Shown here: positions 41,084 to 54,500 of the stretch, in pieces
Position numbering within the stretch: position 1 is the stretch's first letter
Layout: each line of letters begins with the position of its first letter
NCBI GenBank assembly: GCA_000499405.2
Contig: HG738137.1
Span: 7,901,562-7,965,561, forward strand
Length of the DNA: 64,000 nucleotides
Reading direction: 5' to 3'
DNA from: Onchocerca volvulus
Lineage: Eukaryota > Nematoda > Chromadorea > Rhabditida > Onchocercidae
The notes under the pieces: generated by a model
Database searches by the model: none
What the model saw: only the letters and a program-made list of their open reading frames with translations
What the model was told of the DNA's origin: nothing
Made by a program: the position numbers and the translations under genes

Positions 41084-42975
41084 TATTCTCTTTTGGCTGT
41101 GAAAATGAATTTGAAAAATTTTTTTCTCTCTCGAAAAAATCAATATTTGCTATCTTTTAATGGTAACAATAAAATATATAATGCCATATGAATAATTCAT
41201 CTTTTTTGTTTGTACTAAAAATAATAAAACAATACTAATGCCGATCGTTTGTTTAACATTTTGCAAGGAAAAAAAAAGTCATAGACTTTTTTGAATCAAT
41301 ACTTTTTACCTTATTTTACTCATATTTGGAAGTTTCGTCCTCATTTTTCTATTTTACAGAGATTTAATTTTAAATTCAAAAAACTGAATTTATATTAAAA
41401 AATCAAGCCGAAATTTAATCGATTGATCGAAATTAGCAATTAATATTCAGATTATTAAAACTTAATGAAAGAAATTATGACATAATTATTGTTTTTGAAT
41501 TTTATCAAAATATAATTTTTTTTTCAAGCAAAAAGAAATAATCGATGATGAAAAATTAACATTTATATTTAATTAATTTAGAATTAGTTGCTTTAGACTA
41601 ATGCTTAAAGTTTTATTAATTATTTTAAATTCTGTGCAAGGCTTTATCAATTAGTTTGGATTACTATTCAAGGTTTTATTAATTAATTTGAACTATTGTT
41701 TGATACTTCATTACTTAGACTATTATTTGAAGTTTTGTTAATTAATTTAAAGCATTATTCAAAATGCTGTAATAAGATTAAATATTTAATACCAATTAAA
41801 CAAACTTTCGAAAAGTTACAAAAAACATTCCGAAAAGAAAAAGAGGAAACGAAAAATATACTGAATAGGAAGAGAAATAGGAGCGAAATTAATGGAATGT
41901 TAGATAAACATGCAAATCTTTCGGGACATTTTCTGTCTTTAATTGCATTCACCTCTTTTTCTTCCAAATTTAAAAAATAAAGTGAGACAAAAAATTAGTG
42001 CAATTTTATATTGGAATACTGAAATACTTGAATATATGTTTGTATATTTTATTTAAATATATTAAAATAATGCACACAAAAATTCAAAGAAAAAATGGAA
42101 ATGTAAAGAAATCGAATTATATGCTCCAAAATAAAGTCTCCAAAAAGACTTGTTTCGTAATAGACTTTTCATTTTATCGATTATTTTAAATGTTTCGATT
42201 TTTTCCAGCCAAAAAAAGGACTGGAAAGGAAGAAATGAAAGTGAAAGGAAATAATCAGAAATGAATTGAAATGAAAAAATTTCTTTTTTTTCTAAATTAA
42301 TCACCCGATTTTTGCATTACATCTCTATCTTTCAATCAATATTTTAATTTCTATGAAACTTTATATCAAAAAAACGAAAAAAAAATGACCTTCTGTAAAA
42401 CTGTTTAATTGAAATAACTTTCATTCAATTGCCTAGGTTCAAATCAATTTTTTTTCTTTGAAAATTAGATCGCAAAGTTTTTTCTTCGAAAATTAGACCG
42501 CAAAAATATTAGTGACTTTCATAAATTGAGAAATTTTTCTTACGACAATTTTCCTTTGTTTCACTTCAAAAATAATTAGAAAAATAAATTTTTAGGAAAA
42601 AATTTGTCTTAAATTTTTTGAACATTTTTGCAGAAAAAAATGCTGTTATTTTAAGCGAAAAAAAGTTTTTGTTTTCCATTTGGACAGTTTAATTCGATCT
42701 TAAAATTTATTTAATTAATAAAAAAATTATTGATAGTCGGTAACTTCAAAAAAAAAAATGTTTTTCTATAACTTTTTCACGGTTTGCATAATTTCGAAAA
42801 ATGTCGATTATTTGAGAATTACCCAAGTACTGGATGTAAAACAACCAAGTTTATGATCATTTTCAGATAATCATTTTATTAGATGACAATTCACGTCAGA
42901 TAGTTAATTTTAATTAATTAGCACTTGAAACTATTTTGAACTTTGTTTGTCTTTGTTTTTCTAACAAAACATTTA
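41084..42975. other. non-coding stretch
   Basis: AT-rich with many A and T runs; no supported gene. Two overlapping frames near 41700-41980 on opposite strands have no recognised motif. Confidence 0.5.
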
Positions 42976-42979
42976 TGCA

Positions 42980-43320
42980 ACAAATAAATTGAAATTACTG
43001 ATAATATCTGCTTGAATATAAAAATTGTTAACGTGTGATAATTAATAGTAATTGATAATATTTGCTTGATAATCGATGACATTTGCTAATTAACTGGAAA
43101 TTACTGATAAAGTTTGCTTGATAATTGGCAAATTACTGGTAACATTTGCTTGAATGTCAAAAATACTGATTATTAATCGCAAGATAACCGGTAATGATTG
43201 ATAATGACTGATAACATTTACTTGATAAACAATGATATTTTACTTGATAATTGGAAATTATTGATAAGATTTGCTCGACTATTAGCAAATTACTGATAAT
43301 GTTTGCTCAATATTAATTTA
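42980..43320. repeat. degenerate short tandem array
   Basis: Variants of AAATTACTGATAATATTTGCTTGATAATTGG recur about ten times in 340 bp, at irregular spacing of about 27-45 bases. Confidence 0.75.
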
Positions 43321-43435
43321 TAAAATAATTAATAAATATTTCGGTCAGAAAAAATTTTTATGCACAAATTTATCATATATAAAGAATTTTTATTTTTGTG
43401 AAAAATAAATTTTTTTCTTCATTTTTTTAAAACTT

Positions 43436-43490
43436 TTCTTTTTTTTTTTTCTCTCTCTATCTCTTTCTTTCTCTCCCTCTCTCTCTTATT
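43436..43490. repeat. T/CT pyrimidine tract
   Basis: A T run merges into a CT-repeat stretch (CTCTCTCTATCTCTTTC and similar). Confidence 0.85.
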
Positions 43491-44459
43491 GTGATTTTTA
43501 TATGAAATGATTAAATTTTCTTTGAATGGAAAATTAAATTTTCGTAAGAAGGGACAATTAACAGTTATAAGTTATGTATGGAATATTCACTTCATTTAAT
43601 CAGTATTTGAGGAATTTCTGAATGGTTAATTTAGCTTTATGCTTACTTTAAATTCAAAATGCTACTTTGATTAAAGACATGTCTAGACGATAACAGTAGC
43701 GAATTTCGCTAGTCAAAAAGTTAAGAAAAGTTTTAAGAATGTATTATTAAATGATTTTTAAGATTATTCGTTACTGTAATATTACTTCATTTATTTTTGA
43801 AAAGGCTGTATTATAAGTACGAAAATTTTATGTCTTTTAAGTTAAAATAAGAAAAAACTGAAAGAAAAATAAGTTGGAATTAGGAATTACCAAAATAGAA
43901 GGCAAAATATTTACGTGATTATGCATGATTATTCATTACCGTAATATTGTTTCATTTGTTTACTAAAAAAGTTGAGTTATAATTTTACTTAGAAATATAC
44001 AAATTATCGACCTACCTTATTTTTAATCAAATAATTTCCAATTTCATCTTAAACTTTCGCTTAATTAATTCTTATTTCATGTCACTTTTACTTAGATAAC
44101 TATTAATTTCGTTTGAATTTTTATTCGAATAATTTTCAAATTCTGACCTTACTTTAATTAAGGTAATTCTTAATTCTACTTTATTTTTACTTAATTCATT
44201 TCTCAATTTCAGGAACGCAATAAATTTAGATAATTCAAGTAGCTAAGTAAAATAAGTAAATAAGAGATTAAGGTAAATAGTAATTTTTTTTAAATTAGTA
44301 AATTATCAATTTTATCAATGCAGATAAAGCATAAATGGATCATTTAAGATAGTTTTTACATCTGTAATAATTGCTATTATCAGTTGTATGATAATTTGAT
44401 GTAAATGATATGAAAACGTTTGGGAAGTCATAAAAATGATAATAGTCAACCTAAGTAAT

Positions 44460-44960
44460 ATTTCGTATCATTGATCATTAATTAAAATTGTCAATGATTC
44501 AATTTTTGATTAATGAATGGTGATTAATTGAATTTAAATCACTAATCAATATGTAAATGAATAGTAACGATTGTCCGATATATAACATTGAATCAAAAAT
44601 GTTTTGAATTTGTAAAATGAATGAACGAATTGATTATTAATTAAATTATCAATTATTTAGCTTTTAATTAATGAACGAGGATCAATTGAAATTAAGCCAA
44701 TAGTCAATATTATCAGTATATTAAAGTTTGATAATAATTATTCGATATGTAACATTGAATTAAAAATGTATTGAAATTTATAAAATGAATGAAAGAATTG
44801 ATTATTAATTAAATTATCAATAATCGAACTGTTATTAATGAACGACGATTAATTTGAATTCAATCAATAGTCAATATTACCAACATATTAATGCATAATA
44901 CAAGTGAAATCACCTATATAATATTGAATTAAACAAATATTGGAATTTATAAAATGAATA
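44460..44960. repeat. degenerate tandem repeat, about 170-bp unit
   Basis: Three diverged units share the landmarks TAACATTGAAT (44583, 44752, about 44925), AAAATGAATGAA, ATTGATTATTAATTAAATT and TTAATGAACGA. The spacing of about 169-175 bp is close to nucleosomal, though only three units are present. Confidence 0.75.
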
Positions 44961-45017
44961 AAAGAAAATAATTCGAATATTTTTATTCGACGGAAAGCAG
45001 AATTCATTCGGTATAAA

Positions 45018-45410
45018 TGTTTTTTTTTTTTTTTTTTTCGTGAAGCAACAAAGCAATTTTAAAAACAATACAACTTGGCTTGCTTCAAAAAGTTGGTTAC
45101 ATTTCCGTTTGAAATCAATAGAGGAATGACAAATATTATTGGCCTAAGAAATTGAAAAACATAAATGATTTTTTTAAATCAGTTTATCAAATTATTTGAC
45201 AAAAGGGAACTGATCCATTATTCTTTTTTTTTCTTTCAATTTATTTTATTTTTTCATTCTTTTTTTTTTTTTTTGTGAAGTAGTTAAAACAACTTAAAAA
45301 CGATACAACTTGGCTTTTTTTCAAAAAATTGTTATATTTGTCTTTGAAATCAATAGAGAAGTGCGAAAAATTATTGGCTTGAAAAGAAGATTGAAAAGCA
45401 AAAATGGAAA
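45018..45410. repeat. direct duplication of about 150 bp
   Basis: Two copies (about 45018-45170 and 45256-45410) each begin with a T run and GTGAAG, then share AATACAACTTGGCTT or ATACAACTTGGCTT, TTGAAATCAATAGAG and ATTATTGGC. They are about 240 bp apart. The overlapping frames at 45241-45581 come from this repeat. Confidence 0.75.
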
Positions 45411-46046
45411 AATGAAAAAATTCAAAAAGCAAAAAATGTATTGGATGGGTTTTTTTGTCCTTTTCCAAACATTTCTGCAAATTATCATCCGCTCTTGATG
45501 TTTTTGAAATTTATTTTCGGAAAAAAAAATTTTTTCTCTTCCACTTATATTGATAAGCTCAAAAAAACGAATTATTCTCATTTACGTGAATAAATAAATA
45601 AAAGGAAAAGGATGAATAAAATGAGTAAATAAATTCATATTTGGCGTAAAATATTTTTAGCTTTGTTGTAAACACGAATTTTAGATTGATATGTAATTTT
45701 AATAAGCTTAGTCTCTCGATCAGATTTATTTCCTCTTATCAAGAAATTATTTTCCTATTATCATCATCATTATTTTTTTCATTGTTGTTATCGTATTATT
45801 GTCAGCAACATCATCATTGTTTTCATCTTATCTATTGAAGCATCATTCAAAAATTCGTATAATTTTATATGTCATTTAACATCTTCGGGAAAAATTAAAT
45901 TAAATCATCATTATTATTATGATCATCATCATCAACAACAACAACAACAACAATAGTTGTCCAATTTAGCAACTACAAATTAAAGCGTAGAAATATTTGA
46001 ATGAATGCAAAGATGACGAAGTTATATTTTTAGAAATTGCTTCAGA

Positions 46047-46081
46047 TATTATTATTATTATTATTATTATTATCATTATTG

Positions 46082-46146
<65 letters not shown>

Positions 46147-46147
46147 T
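46047..46147. repeat. ATT trinucleotide microsatellite
   Basis: Long ATT array with two interruptions (ATC and GTC). A shorter CAA tract lies at about 45933-45952. Confidence 0.9.
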
Positions 46148-47149
46148 TTATTTTTATTGTCGCTCTTGACTAAAAAATAGTAAAAAAATAAAATTTAGGC
46201 AAAATTAACTGATTCATTCATTTTGAATTATTTTATACAATTATTACTATAATAAAAGATGAAGTTTTTTGTTTGTTCAAAATAGTTTCAATTATTTTAA
46301 AATGAAAGTAAACCAAAAGAAAAGTCCGAGAATTTTATTGTTTTGGAACAAAAAAATTGTGTCTAGTTACGTGAAAAAATTTTCTATTAATTGTTGATTT
46401 TTTAAATCAATTTCCAATTTGTATATTATTTTAGAAAAATTATGTACTTATGCATACTTTTTCTTTTAAAACAATAAATATCTCAGTTTTTTGTTTCTTC
46501 TAAAGTTCTTTTCTTTTTTCTTGAAATTAATTTCAGAAATTTTTTTAAATTTATCATTTATATGTAAAAATTTTTTTGTTTTTTGTTTTTGCAACTTATA
46601 TTTAATAAGTTCTCTATTAATGACCAAAAATAATTTCTACTTATCTTCTATCAGTGAAAACAATCTTTTTTTTTCTTGATTTTTCTTTTCGTTCTCTATG
46701 ATATGATAAAATGATTTGAGAATTCTTTTGTAACAAATTTCAAATGACAATCATTCTTGCTTTACTCATTTTTTATATTTTTGTATTTATTTGATTATAA
46801 TATTTCTTATCTTATTCCTTATCAATAGATTATCAGTTTATCCAATATCTCTTAACTCTTTCATACATTTTCTTCGAAAGATATGATAAGAAGAATTACG
46901 TATTGATATATAGATGATGACCAGAAGATGAATTCATCTGTCGATGTCATATTTATCCGATGAAAGATATTACTAATTAATCATTCATACCGAAATATGC
47001 ATTTATCATGAAAATTGTCTATTACTCTCTTATCAGTAGTTCATATCAGAGTAGGACAACTTTTGATTCTTATCACAGAAGTGATGAGAAGTTAAACTAC
47101 TCTCATATTTCATTTAACCTTGAATTGCTTTCGAATAACTTACCGTATA

Positions 47150-47670
47150 TTTAAGTATAATTATCAGTATACATGAATCACTATCATTTCCGATAAATTA
47201 AAATATATTTATCAGAAATTATTATTTTCTCAATAGATTAAACCATATTCAGATAATTGTCCCATCCTAAATTACTGATTATCATATATTAACTTATCAT
47301 ATATTTATGTAAATTATCACCTATTAAGTATGATATACTGATTATTGATATAATTATCATGTAATTCTTGATATTAGAAATTACTATTATTGTCGATAGA
47401 TAAAATCTATCCAGGTAATAGTATTAGAAAATCATGTTCCTCCTGATAAGTTATTAGATAACTATTAATTTCGAAAATTATTGTTGTTGCCGATAAATTA
47501 TCATATATTTAGCTGATTACTGATACCAGAAATTATTACTGCCAATAAAATAAGCTCATATTTATATGATTATTGATTTTAAAATCATTATTTCTGATAG
47601 GTCATCGTACCTTCAAATTATCGTCGATATCAGGAATCAGTTATTGTTTCCAATGATTATTAGTCAGTAG
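47150..47670. repeat. degenerate tandem array rich in GATAA/TTATC
   Basis: Variants of AGAAATTATTATTGCCGATAA and AAATTATCATATATTTA recur with a spacing of about 60-70 bp. Similar GATAA/TTATC words extend loosely back to about 46800. Confidence 0.65.
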
Positions 47671-47699
47671 ATAATTGATTATTTTGTCAAGTAAAAAAA

Positions 47700-49829
47700 A
47701 AATAAGTTAAAAATTTTTTGTCATTTTTTAAGCTATATTTTTTTCAAAAAAAAAAAAAAAAAAAAAAAAAAGGAGAGAAAAATCCCCACACATTTACAAA
47801 ATCAATTATAAATCATTATTTTAAGAGTGAGAAAACATATAAACAAACGGTAAATTTCCCTTTTTTTTTTTTTTATTTTCAAGTTATGATTTATTCCAAT
47901 AAGTGATCATATGTTTGAGTAATAATATATTAGCAAATAAGAAATGAATAAATAAATAAAAAAAATTTATTTTGATAAGAAAATATGAATCTTGAATGAA
48001 TCATAAAAAATATAAATAGAATATTTTTTTATTCATTTATTCATTTCGATAAATATATAAAGGAATTGAAATAAATGTCCTTAAATTTAAATGAAATTAA
48101 TTTCAATGTTAATATTCACATTGTTAAATCTAGCAACTATAGTCACGTATGTAGTAAATTTTTATTATCAGATATTTGACGTACGTTCGAATATTTTATA
48201 CGTGATACTAAATGTCACATATAAAATGAATAATGTAATGAAATATTAATTATAATTATTTTCCTTCTGTATACCTATAATTATCATTCGTTTTATACGT
48301 ATTCCAACAAAATAATCATCCAATTTCACATTGTAACAAATTTAATTACTGCTTGTTTTACGTGACATACGTAAATTAACGAATTAGTTATTGTCTGATG
48401 TACGTGATATGTGCAAATTAGGAAAATTTATCATTTACTAATTTATAATATCGAATAATATTATTATTCATCGTATTTCATTTTGATATTCTTTGGTTGA
48501 AATTTTCGCTAAAATTCAAATGGTTTATGAAATAAAATTATTTTTTACGACTATTCGTTATATTTGTGTATAATGAGGAATTTACGTATAAATAATACGT
48601 TTATTTTATATTTGTTCTTATATAAATCTGTTAACATGTGTAAGAAATAATTTATTGATTTTTTTTAATTTCCAATAATTTCATATCGGTTCTTTGCTTA
48701 TTCGGTAAAGTGAGAATTGAAGCATTGTATATGTGATTCGAAATTCTTGATTTAAATTAAAAATATCGATGATTTTTATGACTGACATCGACGTTTCATT
48801 TATGATGTAGAATTACAATTGAATTAATAGCAAAATTTACCGATATTGTAAATTTATCGAAATCGCAAAATTTGTAGATATTATAAATTTATTGAAAAAA
48901 GAATCAACAATTACGGTAAAAATGATAATTTATCAGAAAAACTGATAATTTCTTAATTTTATATGACATAGAACTAATCGGAATTTTAATCATTTTAAAT
49001 GGCTTATTTTAAAAATATTGTTGTTTTTTTTTTTTGTTAACTAAATTACTTCATGGCTATATCTAAAAATATTACGATTATATAGCCAATTCGAGACTAA
49101 ATTCCGAAAATTGACCAAAAAAGCATTTCTTCGTAATTTCTTTAAATCGGCAAAATGATGATATTAAATTAAATTTAGAATCAAATTTTAAATGCCACAC
49201 ACTTTAGAATTTGCAAAGCTGTGCTAAAATTTAGGCAATATGCATTTTTTTTTTTTTTTTTAATAATCGAACTTCTTTAATTTATTGATTAATTTTTTCA
49301 ATTTTAGCATTAAATAGACAACAAATATTCCCTAAAAATTATTGAAATATTTTTTGCTTTCGATTGAATATTTTAATAAAATTTGAATAATTAATCAAAT
49401 AATAGTTGAAATTTCCGGTCATAAATATATTTTATGCTCTCTTTGGTTTCATTAATTTTTTAAATTTAGCATTGATTAGTAATGTCGTTTATAAATTATT
49501 GAAATGATTTTTACTTAAATTGAATATTTTGATCAAATTCAAATAAAATTAACTAAGCTGAACATTTGAAATATTTAATTGCATGTTTTAACAAATACAT
49601 ATTATTGTGAAAATTTAGGTTACTGTATTTTTTTTTGTTATTTTACTGGTGCTAATTCAATTTGCAACGAGACTCTTTCACATGGAAAAAGTCAAAAGGT
49701 TAGCTTTCCTTTAATTTATAATTAAGCATGTCAAAGGTTATTGAAGCGAAAAAAAAAAAACGGAAATGATCGAGATTGGCAGGAATGAATGGATAAGATT
49801 GTAATTAGCATAATAATAAAATGAGGCTT
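47700..49829. other. non-coding stretch
   Basis: A 28-base A run near 47744-47771, several ACGTGATA/TACGTGA words between 48140 and 48420, and otherwise AT-rich sequence. No gene supported. Confidence 0.5.
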
Positions 49830-50260
49830 TATTATTTGTTGTATTATTTATTCACATAATTATTCAATTTCTTATAATCATAATTTGTTTGCTACAACAA
49901 TAGTAAATGTTTTAGTAACATTAAAACAATAAGAAATGGTAACTTTATTAATGCTAGTTGTAGTTCCTTTTTTATTATTGTTGTATTACTTATTTACTTA
50001 AAATTCGTTTCTCAACACTAATATTTGATATAACAATAATTAATGTTTTAGTTACATTATATGTGACAATTAGTAAATTAGTAATTTTATTATTATTATT
50101 AATTATATTACTATTATTGTCATTAATACGACTATTATTACTGCTATTATTATAATATTTATTATTTTCTTATATGCAGAATTATTTACTCCAACAATAA
50201 TAAAATGTTTTACATTATTTTGTAACAATAAGAAGTGATAACTTTATTGAAGTTATTTAT
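49830..50260. repeat. diverged tandem repeat, about 140-160 bp unit
   Basis: Three units share ACAACAATAGTAAATGTTTT or variants (49893, 50031, 50191), followed by TTACATT, ACAATAAGAA.TG and AACTTTATT. Confidence 0.65.
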
Positions 50261-51568
50261 TCTTTTCTTCTTTTTTTTTTTTTTTTACAATCACTTCAAC
50301 ATTTACAATTTTGCTATTTATCTTTCAAAAATTTACAAAATAATAACTATTTTGCAGAAAAAAGAGAAAAAAATGAAAATAAGTCAAAATCAGACGAATA
50401 AAAAAAAAAAAAACCAAAAAAAAGAAAAAATCATTCAAACTCTTGATAATAATTTAATAAAATTGAATATTTTTTTGGGGAGAGGTAAGCTTTTTTCTGA
50501 GCAATTTCGAAGAAGAAAAAAGAAAGTTTAGCAAGAAATGAACAAACTTGCCAAATTTTTAGCTTTAAACAAAAGTTACTAAAAATTTAAACAAGAATCA
50601 TTGTTAATAAAATAAGAAAAAAACTCAATTAGGTTTTTTATGGTATCATTCATGCTAACTGGAACATTTTTTTCATTTCATTTGTAACTTTTTCTTAGGA
50701 AACGATCAATTAAATTATTTCTTTTTATCAGTAAATAATATTTGCTTTCTTTTTTTTCAACAATATAATCAATACTTCGAAAAAGTTAAAAGTAAAAAAA
50801 AAACTTGGAAAAAGAAAAGAAAATTTTAAAAAATAATTTGATGAAAAAAACTTGCTTTGCTTCTTTCATTTCTATCTTTCGAATCCTTCTTTTTTTTTGA
50901 TTCATTTTAGTTGTTTTATTCAGTTATCTATTGAAATTAGTATTTTGATAACTGAATATTAAATTTTTTAATTTGATATTCTTAAAAAAAAAATTTTTTC
51001 CCAATTTATTTTTTTCTCAAGCTTAATTTTTTATTTTATAATTTATAAGAATATGAATTTTTGGAGCAAGCATAATTTGCATTTATTAAATTTTGACTGA
51101 AAAATGTAACGAAAAATTTCTGGCAAAATTTAAAATATGCTAATCACATTTATGATCATTCCAAATATATATTCCTTGCTAATCAAAAGTAAATTTTGTT
51201 AATTTAATTTTCAAATTAAAAAAAAAAACTTTCCATTTTTTTTAAAATGATTCGTATAACTCGTAAAGTATTCAGTACGTCATTTCTAACATTGCTAACT
51301 TTTCAATATTTGATCAATAATTGATTATAACTTCTAAAAATTTAAGCATTCAAAAAATTCATTCGTGAAATTTAAATTATTTATCATCAAATGATTTTTA
51401 TAACAATGCATAATCTTGATCAATAAATTTTTTGTAATGGTTGAAAAAAGAATTAATTACTTGCTTGATTTGATTGTTGCATTATTTTTCAATTTTTAAA
51501 TAGTTCTTTTCCAAATAATTATTTCAATTGGAAAAGAATATATTTTAATTAAAATAAATTTGTATTTC

Positions 51569-51570
51569 AG
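51569..51570 (+). promoter_or_regulatory. candidate trans-splice acceptor of the FN3-MAM gene
   Basis: TTTGTATTTCAG ends at 51570, 25 nt before the modelled ATG. It is a strong nematode-type acceptor with no upstream exon recognised, which suits spliced-leader addition. Confidence 0.4.
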
Positions 51571-51590
51571 AAAAAATCGCTAGCAATAAA

Positions 51591-51599
51591 ATGCGATGA
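51591..51599 (+). promoter_or_regulatory. two-codon upstream ORF overlapping the start
   Basis: ATG CGA TGA precedes the modelled start; its TGA (51597-51599) overlaps the main ATG (51596-51598) as ATGA. Confidence 0.4.
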
Positions 51600-54500
51600 G
51601 ACAAAATTGCAACAATTTCATTACAATTCTTTTTTATTTCTTCAATGTATTTGATTGGTTATCGCAAATTGTCGCTCAAGAAGGTATTTTTCATTTTTAT
51701 TTTCTTGAATTTCTTTCTTTAATTCATAAATGTATAGCAAATAATCACTTTAATTTCGTAAATTTCCTGTCAAATAGTCCTTCTTTAATTTTAATTCTCA
51801 AATTTTCTATCAAATAATTTTTTTTTTTTAAATACCTCTTTCATTTTTAAGTTATCAAATTTCTCTTAATTAATCATTTTCTTTGCAGTTTTTGCAAAAT
51901 TTTTCCATTCAATTTTAAATTATTCTGCAAAAAAATTTCAGTAAATATTTCTTCTATAAAATGGTAAAAAATTTTTTTTGTCATCAAAAATTTTGAATAT
52001 TATTAAAAAAGATTATTATCATCTGACTATCAATATGGTATTATTTTGAAGAATCGGAAAGAAATATTCATTAAAAAAAGAAAAATTGATGAATAGATAG
52101 GTATAAAAAAAGCATGAATGTAACAAAAATAATTTTGCAAATTTGGAAAAATTTTGTTTTTTTCTTTTTTTTTTGATTTTTTTCCTTTTTAATTAAGAAT
52201 GGCGAGTTCCGGATATGCCGGAAAATGTTCATTGGAAAACGGATGATAATAGTATAACATTATGGTGGGATCCACCATCAACAGCTGATGAAATTTTGGT
52301 ACGTGGTTATACGATATCATACGGTATTGGTACGCCAAATCGACGTGTAATCATCGAAGGAGCTAATACCAATGCATTCATAATTAATAAACTTAGTTAG
52401 TTAAATTGAAATTTCATTAGGTCTCGATTTTTTTTTTCTCGGACGTCTAATATTTACCTATTTATTTACAAATATTCGTTCATTTTATAGTAATAAAAAG
52501 TTTTTGATTTGATATTCTGAATCGAAAATTGTTTAAATATATTGTAATTGGATGAATTTTTCAATCAATTGAAGCAAATTTTTCGTAAAATTTCGTAATT
52601 CGTAATTCGTGGTCCTTTTTGATTCTTTTTTGATTTTTTTTTTTTTTTTTTGGTTCGTTTTGATTCGCGATTCACTTTGATTCTTTTTCGTAAAATTTGT
52701 AATTCTAAGAAATAAATTGAATTCCATTTTCATTTCTAATTTTAAATTCTTTTTTTTTTCTCAGAATCCAATACAACATATGTTTTTGCACTAACTGCAT
52801 ATAATGAAGCAGATGGTGAAGATTCTGAAAAAGTATTTTTCACCGCTACTACTAAAACTGGAAAAAGTTCAGGTAAAAATTACAAATATGCAATAATAAT
52901 TTCAAATTTTGACTAAGATTAAAAGATTGAAATTTCAATATGCAGAAACTTCGATATTTTGATTAAGATTAAGGGTTAAAATTTCAATAAACAGAATCTA
53001 AAGAAATTAAATAAAATTTTAGAAAATTTATTACATAAATTTATAAAATGTTTAGAATCTCTTGATCTTAAATATATTCATAAATTATGCGATATATAAA
53101 AAATGAATGTTATATAGAAATTGAGAAATAAATATATTAATTTAACGAATCTGATAAATTAAGCAATATTAATTTAGCAATTTATTGGATATTATCATCC
53201 ATTCTTGCTTTTCCATTTAAGTTAACATTTTGAATAAATTATCTTAATTTTAATTAGTAAACTACTTAAATTCGAATGGATCACTTTGACTTTAATTATC
53301 AAGAATTGATATTTTGAATGGATTGCATTAATTTAAAATGTTAACCAACTTGATCACTTATCTTTAAATAATATAGCGAAAATAATAATTTTACAAAAGT
53401 TTGCCTTATTTTTTGCAACCATAAAGAAGAGAAAATCTTGCTATTACAATTTTTTTCTATAAAATTAAGTCGAATTAAAATTTAAAAATGTTTAATAATT
53501 TAAAAATGATAATAATAATAAACTAACTTCAGATGAACAAGTGATCGATTTGCAAGCACCAACAAATATTGAAGCAAAAGTTATCTCAGCAAATGAAATT
53601 ACAATTCAGTGGACGGATCCAAATATTGATATTTATTCTGATCATCCTTCGGAAAGCATCAAATCATTATTTCAGAAGCGAAAATATGTGATACAGTGTG
53701 TATAATTATGATATAATTAAAATTTGAAAAATTAAACTTGAAAATTTTTGAAAAATTAAAATTTGAAGAATTTTAAACCAGTATATATTATTCACTAAAC
53801 TATGCTAATTACTTAATTATTGCAAAAAAAAATGGCGGATTAAGCCTATGCATAATGCCAAATTTGTTCTTATTTCAATTTCAATTCTTTTTATCCATTA
53901 TTTGATAGAGTATGCGTGATACCGTACTAATCAATACGGTATGTACGATACTGTATTTATACCGTATGACAACTATTTTCTCCACTTTAGATACGGTGAA
54001 CATAAATCATTAAATTTGGAAAAAGTAACATCAACACTACCATTTGTGGTTCTTAATAATTTGCAACCAGCAAAAGAATATGAAATTTTCGTAAAAGTAA
54101 TTTTGCCAAATGGAATAGAATCAAAATGGAGTAATCGAGAAGTTCTTCGTTCTTCTCCAAATGGTAAATAATTTATTAAATTTCAAGTTTAAACACTTTT
54201 TGAAATATTTTTCTTTAAAGTTTCAAATTTAAGTAACATCAACAAAAGGATCAGTGCTACTTGAACTTCGATTCGATTTTAATCGACCAGAAAAATGTTT
54301 CTTCTATTCCGATCAATCAGCTCCACTTCAATGGAAAATGATCAAAGCTAATGATGAATTAAAAGATCAAACAGGCAAATATTTATTAGATTTGTATAAA
54401 ATAAATGAAGCTTGAAATTAAATCAAAAATAAAAACTTATGAATTGTATTTAATATGGCTACTGAAAATGATTAATTAGTCGAAATATCAAAATTGAATT

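Noticed and set aside
42818..42828. ATTACCCAAGT, matching the core of the nematode SL1 leader
   Set aside because: The rest of the leader and the SL RNA body are absent, so an 11-base match is taken as chance.
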